64,000 nt of DNA, from NCBI GenBank assembly GCA_002480645.1, contig DLCN01000004.1, positions 132,261 through 196,260 on the forward strand, written 5' to 3'. Positions 18,044-26,376 of the stretch are shown piece by piece. Positions within the stretch are counted from its first letter, which is position 1; each line of letters starts with the position of its first letter. The translations under genes were made by a program, and so were the position numbers. The notes under the pieces are model-generated. The model saw only the letters and a program-made list of their open reading frames with translations. It did no database searches and was not told the origin of the DNA. This stretch comes from Balneolaceae bacterium UBA7797 (GTDB lineage Bacteria; Bacteroidota; Rhodothermia; Balneolales; Balneolaceae).

Positions 18044-18673
18044 CTAGCCAAATAAATAGCCCAGCGATTCGGGTTGATGCAATAGCCAGCCGGTAAGGCT
18101 GTATCTTGGAACCTGAGTTGTTAATACCTCATGCTCGATCACATCACTTTTAAAAACGAGTAATCGTTTAGCGATCGGTTCAACGATGATATCACCGGAA
18201 TCTGTATAGATCACCAGTTCGCCACCATCACCTTTTTTCCAATGCTTGTTCAGGTATAGTAGAATAGTGATCTGCCGGTTACTTCGAGCTCCGAATTGAT
18301 CAAGGTGGCGATCATAATGACTCCCTTCCGGGTATTTTGCCAAATGAAATTCAGAGCCGGATAAACTGAGAAAGCAAAATCTTCTGAGCAGATACATAAA
18401 CTCATCCCGAAATTCGAAGAAAGGAGCAAGTTCTGTGTCCCGGGCCTCATCCAGCCAGTAAATGAAATCGCCCCGAACAGAGGCTTTTACCTGAAGCTCA
18501 CCACCGGCGCCGATACCTGCTTTTTTAAGCTCATTATCCTGCTCCAGTTTATGGAAATAGTTCATGATCTGATCGTAAAACTCATCGGTGATAAAATCAT
18601 CAGCTATGAAATAATCATTCTCCGAGAGCTCATCCAGATAGGAAAGCCAGAGATCCTCGGTTGTAGTATGCAT
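18044..18673 (-). CDS. 2-oxoglutarate/Fe(II)-dependent oxygenase, prolyl 4-hydroxylase type
   Basis: The 209 residues form a double-stranded beta-helix dioxygenase. The iron-binding HxD is in SHYDRHLDQFG (about 118-128). The second histidine is in VIEHEVLTTQVPRYSLTGW, with the arginine that binds 2-oxoglutarate. RQITILLYLNKHWKKGDGGEL is the typical strand between them. The family hydroxylates proline or other residues of proteins; the bacterial substrates are mostly unknown. The 230-base upstream gap holds several short ATTCTAT and ACACTA/TAGTGT motifs but no convincing promoter. Confidence 0.86.
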   Translation of the reverse strand: MHTTTEDLWLSYLDELSENDYFIADDFITDEFYDQIMNYFHKLEQDNELKKAGIGAGGELQVKASVRGDFIYWLDEARDTELAPFFEFRDEFMYLLRRFCFLSLSGSEFHLAKYPEGSHYDRHLDQFGARSNRQITILLYLNKHWKKGDGGELVIYTDSGDIIVEPIAKRLLVFKSDVIEHEVLTTQVPRYSLTGWLLHQPESLGYLFG

Positions 18674-18904
18674 GTGTTTGAGAAAAATTGAAGTATGACC
18701 AACGGAAGGTGAATGGCCACATCCTTTTTAGGGGAGCACGATAAAATTACGAGTTCGTACCATTCAAAAGAATAGATCGGTTCAGTTTTTTGATAGATAA
18801 TTCTATTGCGCGTGATAGATTTCATTCTATTATGAAACACTACTTGTCATATCAGTAATAGTGTATTATTCTTCAAAGGCACTTCGTAACCCATTCTACT
18901 ATAC

Positions 18905-19987
18905 ATGGATGATCCTAAGAAACTTCTATCGAAACTTGGTTATGACTCCTCGCTGGATGATATTCTTGCCGAAAATGGCTGGCAGGATTTTGTGGTTGCT
19001 CGTGTGATCACTGAACATAAAGAACGGTATGTTGTTCAGTCTGCAGGGGGGATCTACGATGCAGAAATAACCGGAAATTTACGTTTTACCGCAGCATCGA
19101 GAGAAGATTTTCCCGCAGTTGGCGATTGGGTGACTATTCAGATTTATGACGAGAATATGGCGATCATCCATAAAATTCTGCCCAGAAGATCCGTCATTAA
19201 ACGTCAGGCAGTGGGTGCATCAGGAACTGTTCAGATCATTGCGACAAATATTGACGTAGCTTTTCTGGTTCAGGCCGTTGACCGTGATTTTAATATGAAC
19301 CGGCTCGAGCGTTACCTCACAATTTCATATTCCTCCAGAGTGAAGCCGGTGATCATATTGACCAAGACTGACCTTGCCGAGCCCAAGTATGTAGATGAGT
19401 TGAGAACTCTCCTGGAAAAACGAATTTCTGAGGTACCGGTATATACCGTCAGTAATGAGACCGGAACAGGATTAGAGGAAGTTCGGACACTGCTTAAAGA
19501 AGGGAAAACATATTGTTTGCTTGGATCATCCGGTGTGGGAAAATCCAGTCTGTTAAATAATTTAGCCGGGAAAAGCCGGATGAGAACGGATGCAGTGAGT
19601 TCGAGTAATAACAAAGGCAGGCATGTTACCACCCATCGTGAATTGATCCTTTTAGATGATGGGGGCGTGCTCATAGATAATCCGGGAATGAGAGAAGTAG
19701 GTATTGCTGATACCGAAAGCGGAATTGAAGCAACTTTCGATCAGATAATGTCCCTCTCCGGTAAGTGTAAATACAAGGATTGCACTCATACCGTAGAACA
19801 CGATTGCGCTGTTCTGAAGGCGCTGGAAACGGGAGAACTTGATGAAGCGGTGTATCAGAATTATCTTAAAATGCAGAAAGAAAGAGCGCATTTCGAGACC
19901 TCCGCTCAGGAAAAAAAGCGACATGATAAATCACTGGGTAAGCTCATAAAGAATTATTACAAGCAGGATTTTAAAGGACGACGCTGA
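18905..19987 (+). CDS. rsgA: Ribosome biogenesis GTPase RsgA
   Basis: This is a circularly permuted GTPase that checks late maturation of the 30S subunit. The OB domain is at about 30-90. The GTPase motifs come in permuted order: G4-like LTKTDLAE (about 154-161), then the P-loop LLGSSGVGKSSLLNNL (about 202-217), then the switch region NKGRHVTTHRE and the DNPGMRE element. The C-terminal zinc knuckle is CKYKDCTHTVEHDC (about 288-301). The length of 360 is slightly above average because of the basic tail. The stop overlaps the next start by one base (19987), so translation is coupled to the DUF3667 gene. Confidence 0.96.
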   Translation: MDDPKKLLSKLGYDSSLDDILAENGWQDFVVARVITEHKERYVVQSAGGIYDAEITGNLRFTAASREDFPAVGDWVTIQIYDENMAIIHKILPRRSVIKRQAVGASGTVQIIATNIDVAFLVQAVDRDFNMNRLERYLTISYSSRVKPVIILTKTDLAEPKYVDELRTLLEKRISEVPVYTVSNETGTGLEEVRTLLKEGKTYCLLGSSGVGKSSLLNNLAGKSRMRTDAVSSSNNKGRHVTTHRELILLDDGGVLIDNPGMREVGIADTESGIEATFDQIMSLSGKCKYKDCTHTVEHDCAVLKALETGELDEAVYQNYLKMQKERAHFETSAQEKKRHDKSLGKLIKNYYKQDFKGRR

Positions 19988-20739
19988 TGGAAGAACAAAC
20001 AAATACGTGTCTGAATTGCGGATCAGCAGAGGTGCAGAACTACTGCCCCGTATGTGGCCAAAAAGCGCAGCCTACCCGACTCCCATTGAAGTTGTTTTTC
20101 CATGATGCCATCGAGTCGTTGTTCAATATTGACAATCGCTGGCTAAAAACTCTACGGGATCTGTTCATTAAGCCCGGTAAAGTTACCCGGGAATATATTG
20201 AAGGGAAAAGGGCCCGGTATTTACCTCCCCTTCGTATTTATATTTCGATCAGTATCATTTATTTCCTTGCTGTTCAGTTTTACGATTCCTCACAGGTATT
20301 TTTTATCAGCTTTAATGCTGCGGATCAAAAAATTGAAGGGGTCGGAACTGTTGTTCAGTATTCACTTTTTTTTCTGGTGCCCCTGTTTGGACTCATCCTC
20401 AAGCTGTTTTACCTCAAGCGAAAAGCCTACTATGTAGAATATCTTATCATGGCATTACATATACATACCATCTGGTTTGTACTGCTGCTGTTCGATATTT
20501 TTGCTGAATGGATGGGGGGATTATCCGATCATCTGGTGATAAAAATAATAGCTACCATAATCACCATCCCGACAACACTCGGAGTATTTGTATATCCGGC
20601 GATTTATCAAAAAAGAACGTTTAATGATAGCTGGCTTAAGGTTATATTTAAATCCTTTGGCCAGATTCTGTTGTATGTTACAGCGTTAATTTCAATTGTC
20701 GGCCTCTACTATTACGTAATTTTTGATTTAATAAAATGA
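19987..20739 (+). CDS. DUF3667 membrane protein with N-terminal zinc ribbon
   Basis: The 250-residue protein begins with a zinc ribbon (CLNCGSAEVQNYCPVCGQ, about 8-25). A conserved DUF3667 block follows (FHDAIESLFNID, then LFIKPGKVTREYIEGKRARY), and then about five hydrophobic segments. The function of the family is unknown. It overlaps rsgA by one base and the gamma-carbonic anhydrase gene by four bases, so it sits inside a tightly coupled operon with rsgA and hemW. Codon and base use look like the neighbours. Confidence 0.88.
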   Translation: MEEQTNTCLNCGSAEVQNYCPVCGQKAQPTRLPLKLFFHDAIESLFNIDNRWLKTLRDLFIKPGKVTREYIEGKRARYLPPLRIYISISIIYFLAVQFYDSSQVFFISFNAADQKIEGVGTVVQYSLFFLVPLFGLILKLFYLKRKAYYVEYLIMALHIHTIWFVLLLFDIFAEWMGGLSDHLVIKIIATIITIPTTLGVFVYPAIYQKRTFNDSWLKVIFKSFGQILLYVTALISIVGLYYYVIFDLIK

Positions 20740-21284
20740 TAAGAGAATTTTTGGGGAAAACACCCCACATCCATGAGACAGCGTTTGTCGTGGATAGTGC
20801 AGAGATCATCGGAGATGTAACCATGGCAGAAGAAAGCAGTGCCTGGTTTAATGTTACCATTCGTGGTGATGTGAATAAGATCACCATTGGTAAACGGAGT
20901 AACGTTCAGGACAATGTGTGTATTCATGTGATGCACCAAACAGGTCCAACTTTTATCGGGGATGAAGTCACTATTGGCCATGGAGCAGTGGTACATGGGT
21001 GTACCATTAAAGACAGAGTATTGGTAGGTATGAATGCGGTTATTCTGGATAAAGTGATCGTTGAGCCGGATGTGATCATTGCCGCAGGTTCATTAGTTGC
21101 TCCAAATAAAACACTGGAAAGCGGATACATGTATATGGGGTCTCCGGCTAAGCCTGTTCGAAAATTGACGGAAGACGAAATTGCTTCAATCCCTAAATAT
21201 TCACAGAACTACGTGAAATATTCCAGGGCCTACACCGGCAAAGATCAGTACGACGAAAACCCATTCTACCCACAGGAAGATTAA
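20736..21284 (+). CDS. Gamma-carbonic anhydrase-like hexapeptide protein
   Basis: This is a left-handed beta-helix protein of 182 residues. The zinc-binding histidines of gamma-class carbonic anhydrases are visible in DNVCIHVMHQ and in TIGHGAVVHGCTI, and hexapeptide repeats such as VGMNAVILDKVIVEPDVIIA follow. The C-terminus has MGSPAKPVRKLTEDEI, typical of YrdA/PaaY-type members. It either hydrates CO2 or is an inactive scaffold; sequence alone does not decide. The ATG overlaps the previous stop by four bases. A 21-base imperfect inverted repeat separates it from hemW. Confidence 0.9.
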   Translation: MIREFLGKTPHIHETAFVVDSAEIIGDVTMAEESSAWFNVTIRGDVNKITIGKRSNVQDNVCIHVMHQTGPTFIGDEVTIGHGAVVHGCTIKDRVLVGMNAVILDKVIVEPDVIIAAGSLVAPNKTLESGYMYMGSPAKPVRKLTEDEIASIPKYSQNYVKYSRAYTGKDQYDENPFYPQED

Positions 21285-21297
21285 TTCAACATCCACC

Positions 21298-21357
21298 ATT
21301 CAATAGTGAATATTCAATTTTCAATGATGCTTGCAGATTGAATGTTGATTATTGAAT
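21298..21357. repeat. Imperfect 21-bp inverted repeat before hemW
   Basis: The arms at 21298-21318 and 21337-21357, both built from ATTCAAT units, are reverse complements at 17 of 21 positions. The structure lies entirely in the gap between the gamma-carbonic anhydrase and hemW genes, inside an otherwise overlapping gene run. It may be a small repeat element or an attenuating hairpin. Confidence 0.55.
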
Positions 21358-21365
21358 TTTGAGTT

Positions 21366-22514
21366 ATGTCCGGCCTCTATCTACATATCCCGTTTTGTAA
21401 ACAGGCATGCTCGTATTGTGATTTCTATTTCGTAACGAGACATAAGAGAAAAGATGAGTTTGTCGAACAACTAATCAACGAGATAGAAAGCCACAGGAAC
21501 AGTCGCTTCACTCAGGAACCTGTTCAAACCATTTATTTCGGTGGTGGAACGCCAAGTCTGCTTTCTCCGGCACAGGTCGGCCGCATTTTAGAAACCATTG
21601 CAGATGTTTTTTCTCTCGATCTGAAAGAAGTGACGCTGGAAATGAACCCGGACGATGTAAATGCTGAGTATCTGAGAGGATTGAGGTCGGCAGGAATAAC
21701 GCGTGCAAGCATGGGTGTACAAAGTTTTGACGAAGAACTGTTGAAATTCATGCACAGAGCCCATAACAGTACAGAAGCCAGATCGTGTATGGAAGCACTC
21801 GCTGAAACAGGATTTGATAGCTATACGGTGGATCTTATTTATGGAAATCCCGGGCAGACTTCCGAAATGCTTCAGAAAGATCTGGATATTTTAAGCTCGT
21901 ACGATCCACCACATGTATCCGCCTATACCCTTACGATCGAACCAAAAACGCGGTTAGGTAAACAATTAGAATTAGGAAGATTATTACCTGCCGAAGATGA
22001 AGTCGTCGCCGCTCAGTTCTCGCAAGTGGAAGAAGCTCTGCTACGAACAGGGATCAATAGATACGAGGTAAGCAATTTTGCTAAACCCGGTGCAGAAGCG
22101 GTTCATAATTCGGCCTATTGGTCACATGAGAATTATCTGGGCTTAGGTCCGGGCGCGCATTCTTTTTGGTGGGAGGAGGATGGCACCTCCGCCAGACGAT
22201 GGTCGAATAAACCGGATCTTTCTGATTATTTAAATAATAAAACGGAATTCAAAAAATATGATGAGGATCTGCTGGATCTGAGAACTCTTGCCGAAGAACG
22301 GATCATGTTGGGTTTACGCACAGTGGCAGGAATTGACTTTAAGACCTTACTGGAAAAATATAGCTGGAAGCCTAACGAAAAGACCGAAACATATCTCCAC
22401 AATCTTCAAAAAAACGGTAAAGCACGGGTGGAAGATGGTGGAATCAGGCTGACCGGGGAGGGACTCAAGATTTCAGATGCGATCATTTTAGATCTGATTA
22501 CCCTGAACGAGTGA
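21366..22514 (+). CDS. hemW: HemW-type radical SAM heme chaperone
   Basis: This is a radical SAM protein of 382 residues in the coproporphyrinogen oxidase-like family, now assigned as the heme chaperone HemW. The [4Fe-4S] motif is CKQACSYC (about 11-18), with the following phenylalanine replacing the cysteine seen in HemN (CDFYF). Other marks are YFGGGTPSLL, EMNPDD, GVQSFDEELLKFMHRAH and the HemW-C domain near the end. It is last in the run rsgA / DUF3667 / gamma-CA / hemW and is convergent with the HU-membrane gene, 4 bases away. HemN proper is longer and has CxxxCxxC-x-C. Confidence 0.92.
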   Translation: MSGLYLHIPFCKQACSYCDFYFVTRHKRKDEFVEQLINEIESHRNSRFTQEPVQTIYFGGGTPSLLSPAQVGRILETIADVFSLDLKEVTLEMNPDDVNAEYLRGLRSAGITRASMGVQSFDEELLKFMHRAHNSTEARSCMEALAETGFDSYTVDLIYGNPGQTSEMLQKDLDILSSYDPPHVSAYTLTIEPKTRLGKQLELGRLLPAEDEVVAAQFSQVEEALLRTGINRYEVSNFAKPGAEAVHNSAYWSHENYLGLGPGAHSFWWEEDGTSARRWSNKPDLSDYLNNKTEFKKYDEDLLDLRTLAEERIMLGLRTVAGIDFKTLLEKYSWKPNEKTETYLHNLQKNGKARVEDGGIRLTGEGLKISDAIILDLITLNE

Positions 22515-22518
22515 GTGG

Positions 22519-23109
22519 CTAAAATGGAAGGAGATCAAGCAAAGATTCTGCTAATCCCGGGAAAAGACTGATTATAAATCCACTTAGCACGATCAGAAAG
22601 AAAAATCCCACAACGATGATCCAGAACCGGGTCTTTTTTCGCTCTTTTTCAACATAGCCGAATAAGGGCTCAACTTGTACAGGGATGTATTCTTCTTCCG
22701 GTTCCGGCTCATGCTGCAAACCGGAATCGTACCATTCATCTGTTTCATCAGGTTCTTTAAGATCTTCCGGCTTGGTTGACTCCGTGCCAGCGAGAGTTTC
22801 TGCAAGCATGGCAAATTCTTTGTTTACACGCTCCTCAACGCCCTTGGTAGGCTGAAAGGTGAGACGTCGCTGTGGCGGTCTTGTAATTCTCTGGCCGGTC
22901 CGGGGATCAATGGTTTGGCGTTCCGGAGTCTCAATTACTTTAAAGTCGCCAAAATTTGGCAGACTGGTCTCATTATTCTGTTCGGCATCTACTGAAAGCT
23001 GATCGAACAGAGAAGCCAGAAAAGTATGCACCGTATGTTCAGGTTGTCCTGATTTTTCGATCAGTTTATCAACGATCTCACTAAATGGAATCTTATTTTC
23101 AGGAGCCAT
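22519..23109 (-). CDS. HU-family domain fused to a C-terminal membrane anchor
   Basis: This protein has 196 residues. Residues about 5-95 follow the HU/IHF pattern: an N-terminal helical dimerisation part (FSEIVDKLIEKSG), then TSLPNFGDFKVIETPER and the DNA-binding arm region with TIDPRTGQRITRPPQRRLTF. An acidic linker (about 108-150, EPEEEYIPVQ) is followed by a membrane helix (about 160-182, FWIIVVGFFFLIVLSGFII). The topology predicts a cytoplasmic HU-like domain tethered to the inner membrane. It lies 6 bases downstream of a small HU gene on the same strand. The fold is well supported; nucleoid-membrane tethering is inference. Confidence 0.8.
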   Translation of the reverse strand: MAPENKIPFSEIVDKLIEKSGQPEHTVHTFLASLFDQLSVDAEQNNETSLPNFGDFKVIETPERQTIDPRTGQRITRPPQRRLTFQPTKGVEERVNKEFAMLAETLAGTESTKPEDLKEPDETDEWYDSGLQHEPEPEEEYIPVQVEPLFGYVEKERKKTRFWIIVVGFFFLIVLSGFIISLFPGLAESLLDLLPF

Positions 23110-23115
23110 AAGGTG

Positions 23116-23385
23116 TTATTCTCCTGATGGTTTAAGAAGAATGGAATTGAACTGAACCACTTTTTTCTTAGGCATGATCACCATGCGCTTTTGTTGCGGA
23201 TTATATGAACGGTACGATTCCCGCACTTTAGTATGAAAGCGCCCCAAGCCAGGTAAATTAAATTCTACATCATGTTCGAGGTTTGAAATAAGGATCTCCA
23301 AAAAATCATCGTACAGATTTAGAGTATCTGCCTTCGATAAATCAAGCTCCTTACTAAGCCCTTCAATCAAATCAACTAAATTCAT
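23116..23385 (-). CDS. HU-family DNA-binding protein
   Basis: This is a compact 89-residue HU-like protein. It has the helical N-terminus MNLVDLIEGLSKELDLSKAD, then EFNLPGLGRFHTKVRES, and the arm with the Pro-containing tip (YNPQQKRMVIMPKKKVVQF). It differs from standard HU in being acidic in the first helices. It is probably a nucleoid protein or a specialised partner of the membrane-anchored HU gene that starts 6 bases downstream. Its upstream region is shared with a divergent sigma-28-type promoter. Confidence 0.85.
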   Translation of the reverse strand: MNLVDLIEGLSKELDLSKADTLNLYDDFLEILISNLEHDVEFNLPGLGRFHTKVRESYRSYNPQQKRMVIMPKKKVVQFNSILLKPSGE

Positions 23386-23440
23386 CCCAGAGAAATTATT
23401 TAATGCATAATAATAAATAAAACCTTTTAATAGTCAACTC

Positions 23441-23467
23441 TAAGCTTTTTTGAGAAATACCCGATAA
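23441..23467 (+). promoter_or_regulatory. Sigma-28 (flagellar) type promoter before an unknown gene
   Basis: TAAGCTTT (23441-23448), 11 bases, CCCGATAA (23460-23467). This matches the FliA/sigma-28 pattern TAAAGTTT-N11-GCCGATAA and is nearly the same as the two promoters in front of the chemoreceptor genes in this window. The predicted start of transcription is about 23475; the ATG is at 23517. Confidence 0.65.
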
Positions 23468-23516
23468 CATTTCGTAAATTCAGACCTGTCATTTTACAGG
23501 GATATACAAGAGATTA

Positions 23517-24506
23517 ATGAACGACTCGCTTCGATTATTACTTACCGATTCCATGGATTACACGGGGATTCTGTCTCCGGAAGAGCCCTCTTTAAGGGAG
23601 GCTTTGAGAGCGTACGTTGATTTTTTAAACTCAGATAAAGGCTGGATGATGTCGAGGTTTGTGATCCCTCATAATATGATGCATCAGCTTGGTCAGTTCT
23701 CAGACCGTAAACACTTGATCGACGGACCGCTGAATTTATGTATTGCCGGCCCGAAAGTGGAGACACTGCATCAATTCAAAAATGCAGTAAATAGTATAGA
23801 GAAAGAGATCATCTCCGCACATTCGGGATATCCCGGGGAAGCTCGCACCAGTATTTTGGAATTACAGCTTCCGGTTGAAAGTGTGGTTAATTTAAAACCG
23901 GAAGAATTGGTTCGCGCGCTGGAAGCGGTGGTTAGCAGTGCAGCAGAATCAAGAATACTACCTCACCGTGTATATTTTGAACTACCGGTTGAAGCCCGAA
24001 ATGAAGAGACAACCAAAAAGATCATAAAAGTGATCTCGGTTCATAACCGGTCTATCCTAAAACGAAAGATCAAGAACTATCTGTTCTCTGGCATTAAGAT
24101 CAATTGCGGAAGCCTGGATGTGAAACGCCCGCCGACGGCACACTATTTATCAGAGGTGATGTTATTTGCCCGGGATGCCAACGTTGCCGTAAAGATATCC
24201 GGTGATATTAACTCTGCCTTTCCAACGTATAATTACGAACATCAAAAGAATGTCCACGGGTTTATCAATGTGGTATTGGGGGGATTGCTTGGTTACACGC
24301 AGGATCTTTTGGTAGATGAGTTAAAAGAAGTGATCCAGGAGAAATTACCCGAACGTTTTTCCTTTAAAAATGAATACCTGGCCTGGCAGGATCTGGCCGC
24401 TCCGCAAGCAGAGGTAAAGATGCTGCGCATGCTTTCACTAACCAGTTTTAATACGCTCGATCCTAAGTTTATCCTCGACCAGCTGGAAGAACTTCACTTA
24501 TTATAA
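23517..24506 (+). CDS. Conserved-looking protein of unknown function, predicted motility regulon
   Basis: This encodes 329 residues, soluble, without signal peptide or membrane segments. I do not recognise the family. Alternating helices and strands (for example GPLNLCIAGPKV, SILELQLPVESV, RVYFELPVEAR, KNYLFSGIKINCG, VAVKISGD, HGFINVVLGGLLGY) suggest an alpha/beta, possibly barrel-like fold. There is a histidine in the late segment NYEHQKNVHGFIN. The promoter upstream has the sigma-28 form shared with the two chemoreceptor genes, which hints at a role linked to motility or chemotaxis. It is divergent from the HU pair and convergent with the T9SS metalloprotease gene. The coding call is firm; the role is open. 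Confidence 0.8.
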   Translation: MNDSLRLLLTDSMDYTGILSPEEPSLREALRAYVDFLNSDKGWMMSRFVIPHNMMHQLGQFSDRKHLIDGPLNLCIAGPKVETLHQFKNAVNSIEKEIISAHSGYPGEARTSILELQLPVESVVNLKPEELVRALEAVVSSAAESRILPHRVYFELPVEARNEETTKKIIKVISVHNRSILKRKIKNYLFSGIKINCGSLDVKRPPTAHYLSEVMLFARDANVAVKISGDINSAFPTYNYEHQKNVHGFINVVLGGLLGYTQDLLVDELKEVIQEKLPERFSFKNEYLAWQDLAAPQAEVKMLRMLSLTSFNTLDPKFILDQLEELHLL

Positions 24507-24519
24507 CGGTTAAGACCAC

Positions 24520-26283
24520 CTATTTGATCAGCATCATTTTCTTGGTGAACACACCTTCTTCACTGATCAAACGATAGAAATAAGTACCGGAAGCTAATCG
24601 CGAACCATCCACAAAGAAGTTGTGATAACCACGATTTAACGTTCCATTGAACAGGCTCATTACTTTTCGGCCCATATAATCGTACACAGCCAGTGAAACC
24701 TGCTGCGGACTTATCATTTCAATGCCGATAGTGGTTGTAGGATTGAATGGATTCGGATAATTCTGGGATAGTTTAATTCGCTTGCCGATCTCAATGGTGT
24801 CGTTACTGTTGATAAAATAATCGGTGTAAGTAAAAGCGAATTTTTCGGAACTGTTGGCGTTGGTGTTAACAATAACGAGCCCAACTACATCCGTATCAGA
24901 AAATTTCCATTCAAAGTCATAATCTGCCCAGTTATTGGGGACCGGCGCTGTGATGTAATACGGCGAGATCAGGTGGGTTACTTTATCGTATACCAATAAA
25001 CCTGCTTCAACATCCGGGGAAGAGGCGGAAAAGCCGAACTTAAAATAACCGTCTGATTCTATGCCGGGGTTAAGTAAGTAATACTGAGCAGAGGTAGCTC
25101 TGATCACGGTAGTATCTTCTGCCACAGGCAGGAAATCAGTAAAAGTATCTTTAATTACCGGGCTGGGATAGTAGGCGCTTTCATCGAAGCCAAAGGTTGC
25201 GTCTGAGAAAGTTTCGCCGGAAGCAAAGTGCCACATATACGCCTCGAGCATGGCTGAGTGAAAGTTACTGCCATAATCGGGAAGGGTCTGAGCAACAGCA
25301 TCAAGGAATTTAAGGGAACCATTACTCTCAACTTTTTCCCAAACATCAGTCCAGAAACTTTGTCCGAATCGTTCGTGAAAGTACAGGGCAAAGGTGATGT
25401 CTTCATAAGATCCGGCAGAGAGTGTCAGATCAGCACTGGAAAACAGGTCAGAAGAGAAATCGACGATATAGTTGTAATAATCATTCACATTATCGTATAC
25501 CACTTCTTCCATTAAGGTAGCGTCCATTTCAGCCCACCGGTCAGAGTCTCCGAACCAGTTGTTTTGCACATATTGGATGGCGTGTTTAAACTCGTGAGCC
25601 ACAGTTACTTTCAATGCTCCACGCTGGTCACCTTCGGGATCCGTATTGGGCGGAAAGCCAACAAAATCATTTTCTACGTAAATGGTTGTGGTTGGAGACG
25701 GGGTATCATCGGTATATCCATAGGCTCCGATACTATCCAGGTCTTCTAAATAAATATGATAAGTCTGGCCGTTTGGGATGGGGTCAGGAAAGCCGAGGGT
25801 AATAATTTCATGATTATACGACGAATCTGCTGCTTCTGCGGTCCATTCTACATAATCAGGTACGCCGTTGCTGTTGGCATCAGCCAAAGGTACAGCATCG
25901 GTACCTGTAGTATCGAAATGAATTGTGAATTTGCCCGATGCGGATAAATAAGTTTGTTGTGTGGTTTTAGCTTTTGTGCCAAATGTTTTGGCAACCAGTG
26001 CCTTTGTTTTTACGGATAATTCTTGGTCATGAGACCGGATCATTGATATAACCGGTGTGACACATTTTGAAAACTGATGGGCATCATCTATAGTGCCGGG
26101 ACGCTCTCTTTCGGAAGTCAGTAAACCGATCTGTTCTGAGATCGCAGTATTGATATCTATCTTCCCTTCGTAAAACTGGGTTCGGATGTCACTCAATTCA
26201 GCATAACGTTGCGCAACGGCCTTATTACCGCCAGCAAAAATCACCAGAAGAGCTAAAAATAATATATGGGCGAAATACTTCAC
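24520..26283 (-). CDS. T9SS-exported metalloprotease-like protein (MXAN_6640 type)
   Basis: This is a predicted secreted zinc protease with the metal motif HEFKHAIQYV (HExxH). A preceding segment resembles the family start (SASGKFTIHFDTTGTDAV, and ANSNGVPDYVEW with a calcium-type DxNxNGxPD). The end is a type A T9SS sorting domain (LSQNYPNPFNPTTTIGIEM to TKKMMLIK). The GTG at 26283 is preferred because (M)KYFAHILFLALLVIFAGG begins a clean signal peptide. The frame continues to an ATG at 26367, only 9 bases from the divergent trhO start and across its promoter. The GTG start gives 587 residues. Activity is likely but substrates are unknown. Confidence 0.85.
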   Translation of the reverse strand: MKYFAHILFLALLVIFAGGNKAVAQRYAELSDIRTQFYEGKIDINTAISEQIGLLTSERERPGTIDDAHQFSKCVTPVISMIRSHDQELSVKTKALVAKTFGTKAKTTQQTYLSASGKFTIHFDTTGTDAVPLADANSNGVPDYVEWTAEAADSSYNHEIITLGFPDPIPNGQTYHIYLEDLDSIGAYGYTDDTPSPTTTIYVENDFVGFPPNTDPEGDQRGALKVTVAHEFKHAIQYVQNNWFGDSDRWAEMDATLMEEVVYDNVNDYYNYIVDFSSDLFSSADLTLSAGSYEDITFALYFHERFGQSFWTDVWEKVESNGSLKFLDAVAQTLPDYGSNFHSAMLEAYMWHFASGETFSDATFGFDESAYYPSPVIKDTFTDFLPVAEDTTVIRATSAQYYLLNPGIESDGYFKFGFSASSPDVEAGLLVYDKVTHLISPYYITAPVPNNWADYDFEWKFSDTDVVGLVIVNTNANSSEKFAFTYTDYFINSNDTIEIGKRIKLSQNYPNPFNPTTTIGIEMISPQQVSLAVYDYMGRKVMSLFNGTLNRGYHNFFVDGSRLASGTYFYRLISEEGVFTKKMMLIK

Positions 26284-26309
26284 TATTCGGGGCTTTATGA
26301 ATGTTTTCG

Positions 26310-26317
26310 TATCTTTG
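26310..26317 (+). promoter_or_regulatory. Bacteroidota-type -7 element for trhO
   Basis: TATCTTTG matches the TAnnTTTG element of Bacteroidota housekeeping promoters, 59 bases before the trhO ATG. No clear TTG at -33 is seen, so the call rests on the -7 box alone. Confidence 0.35.
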
Positions 26318-26376
26318 TGACCGCTTACCGAACGTCTGGAGAAAGAATATAGTCTGAATAAAATCAATCACGAAGA

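Noticed and set aside
26284..26367. Longer N-terminus of the T9SS metalloprotease starting at 26367
   Set aside because: It would place 28 polar and basic residues before the signal peptide, leave 9 bases to the divergent trhO gene and cover its promoter element.
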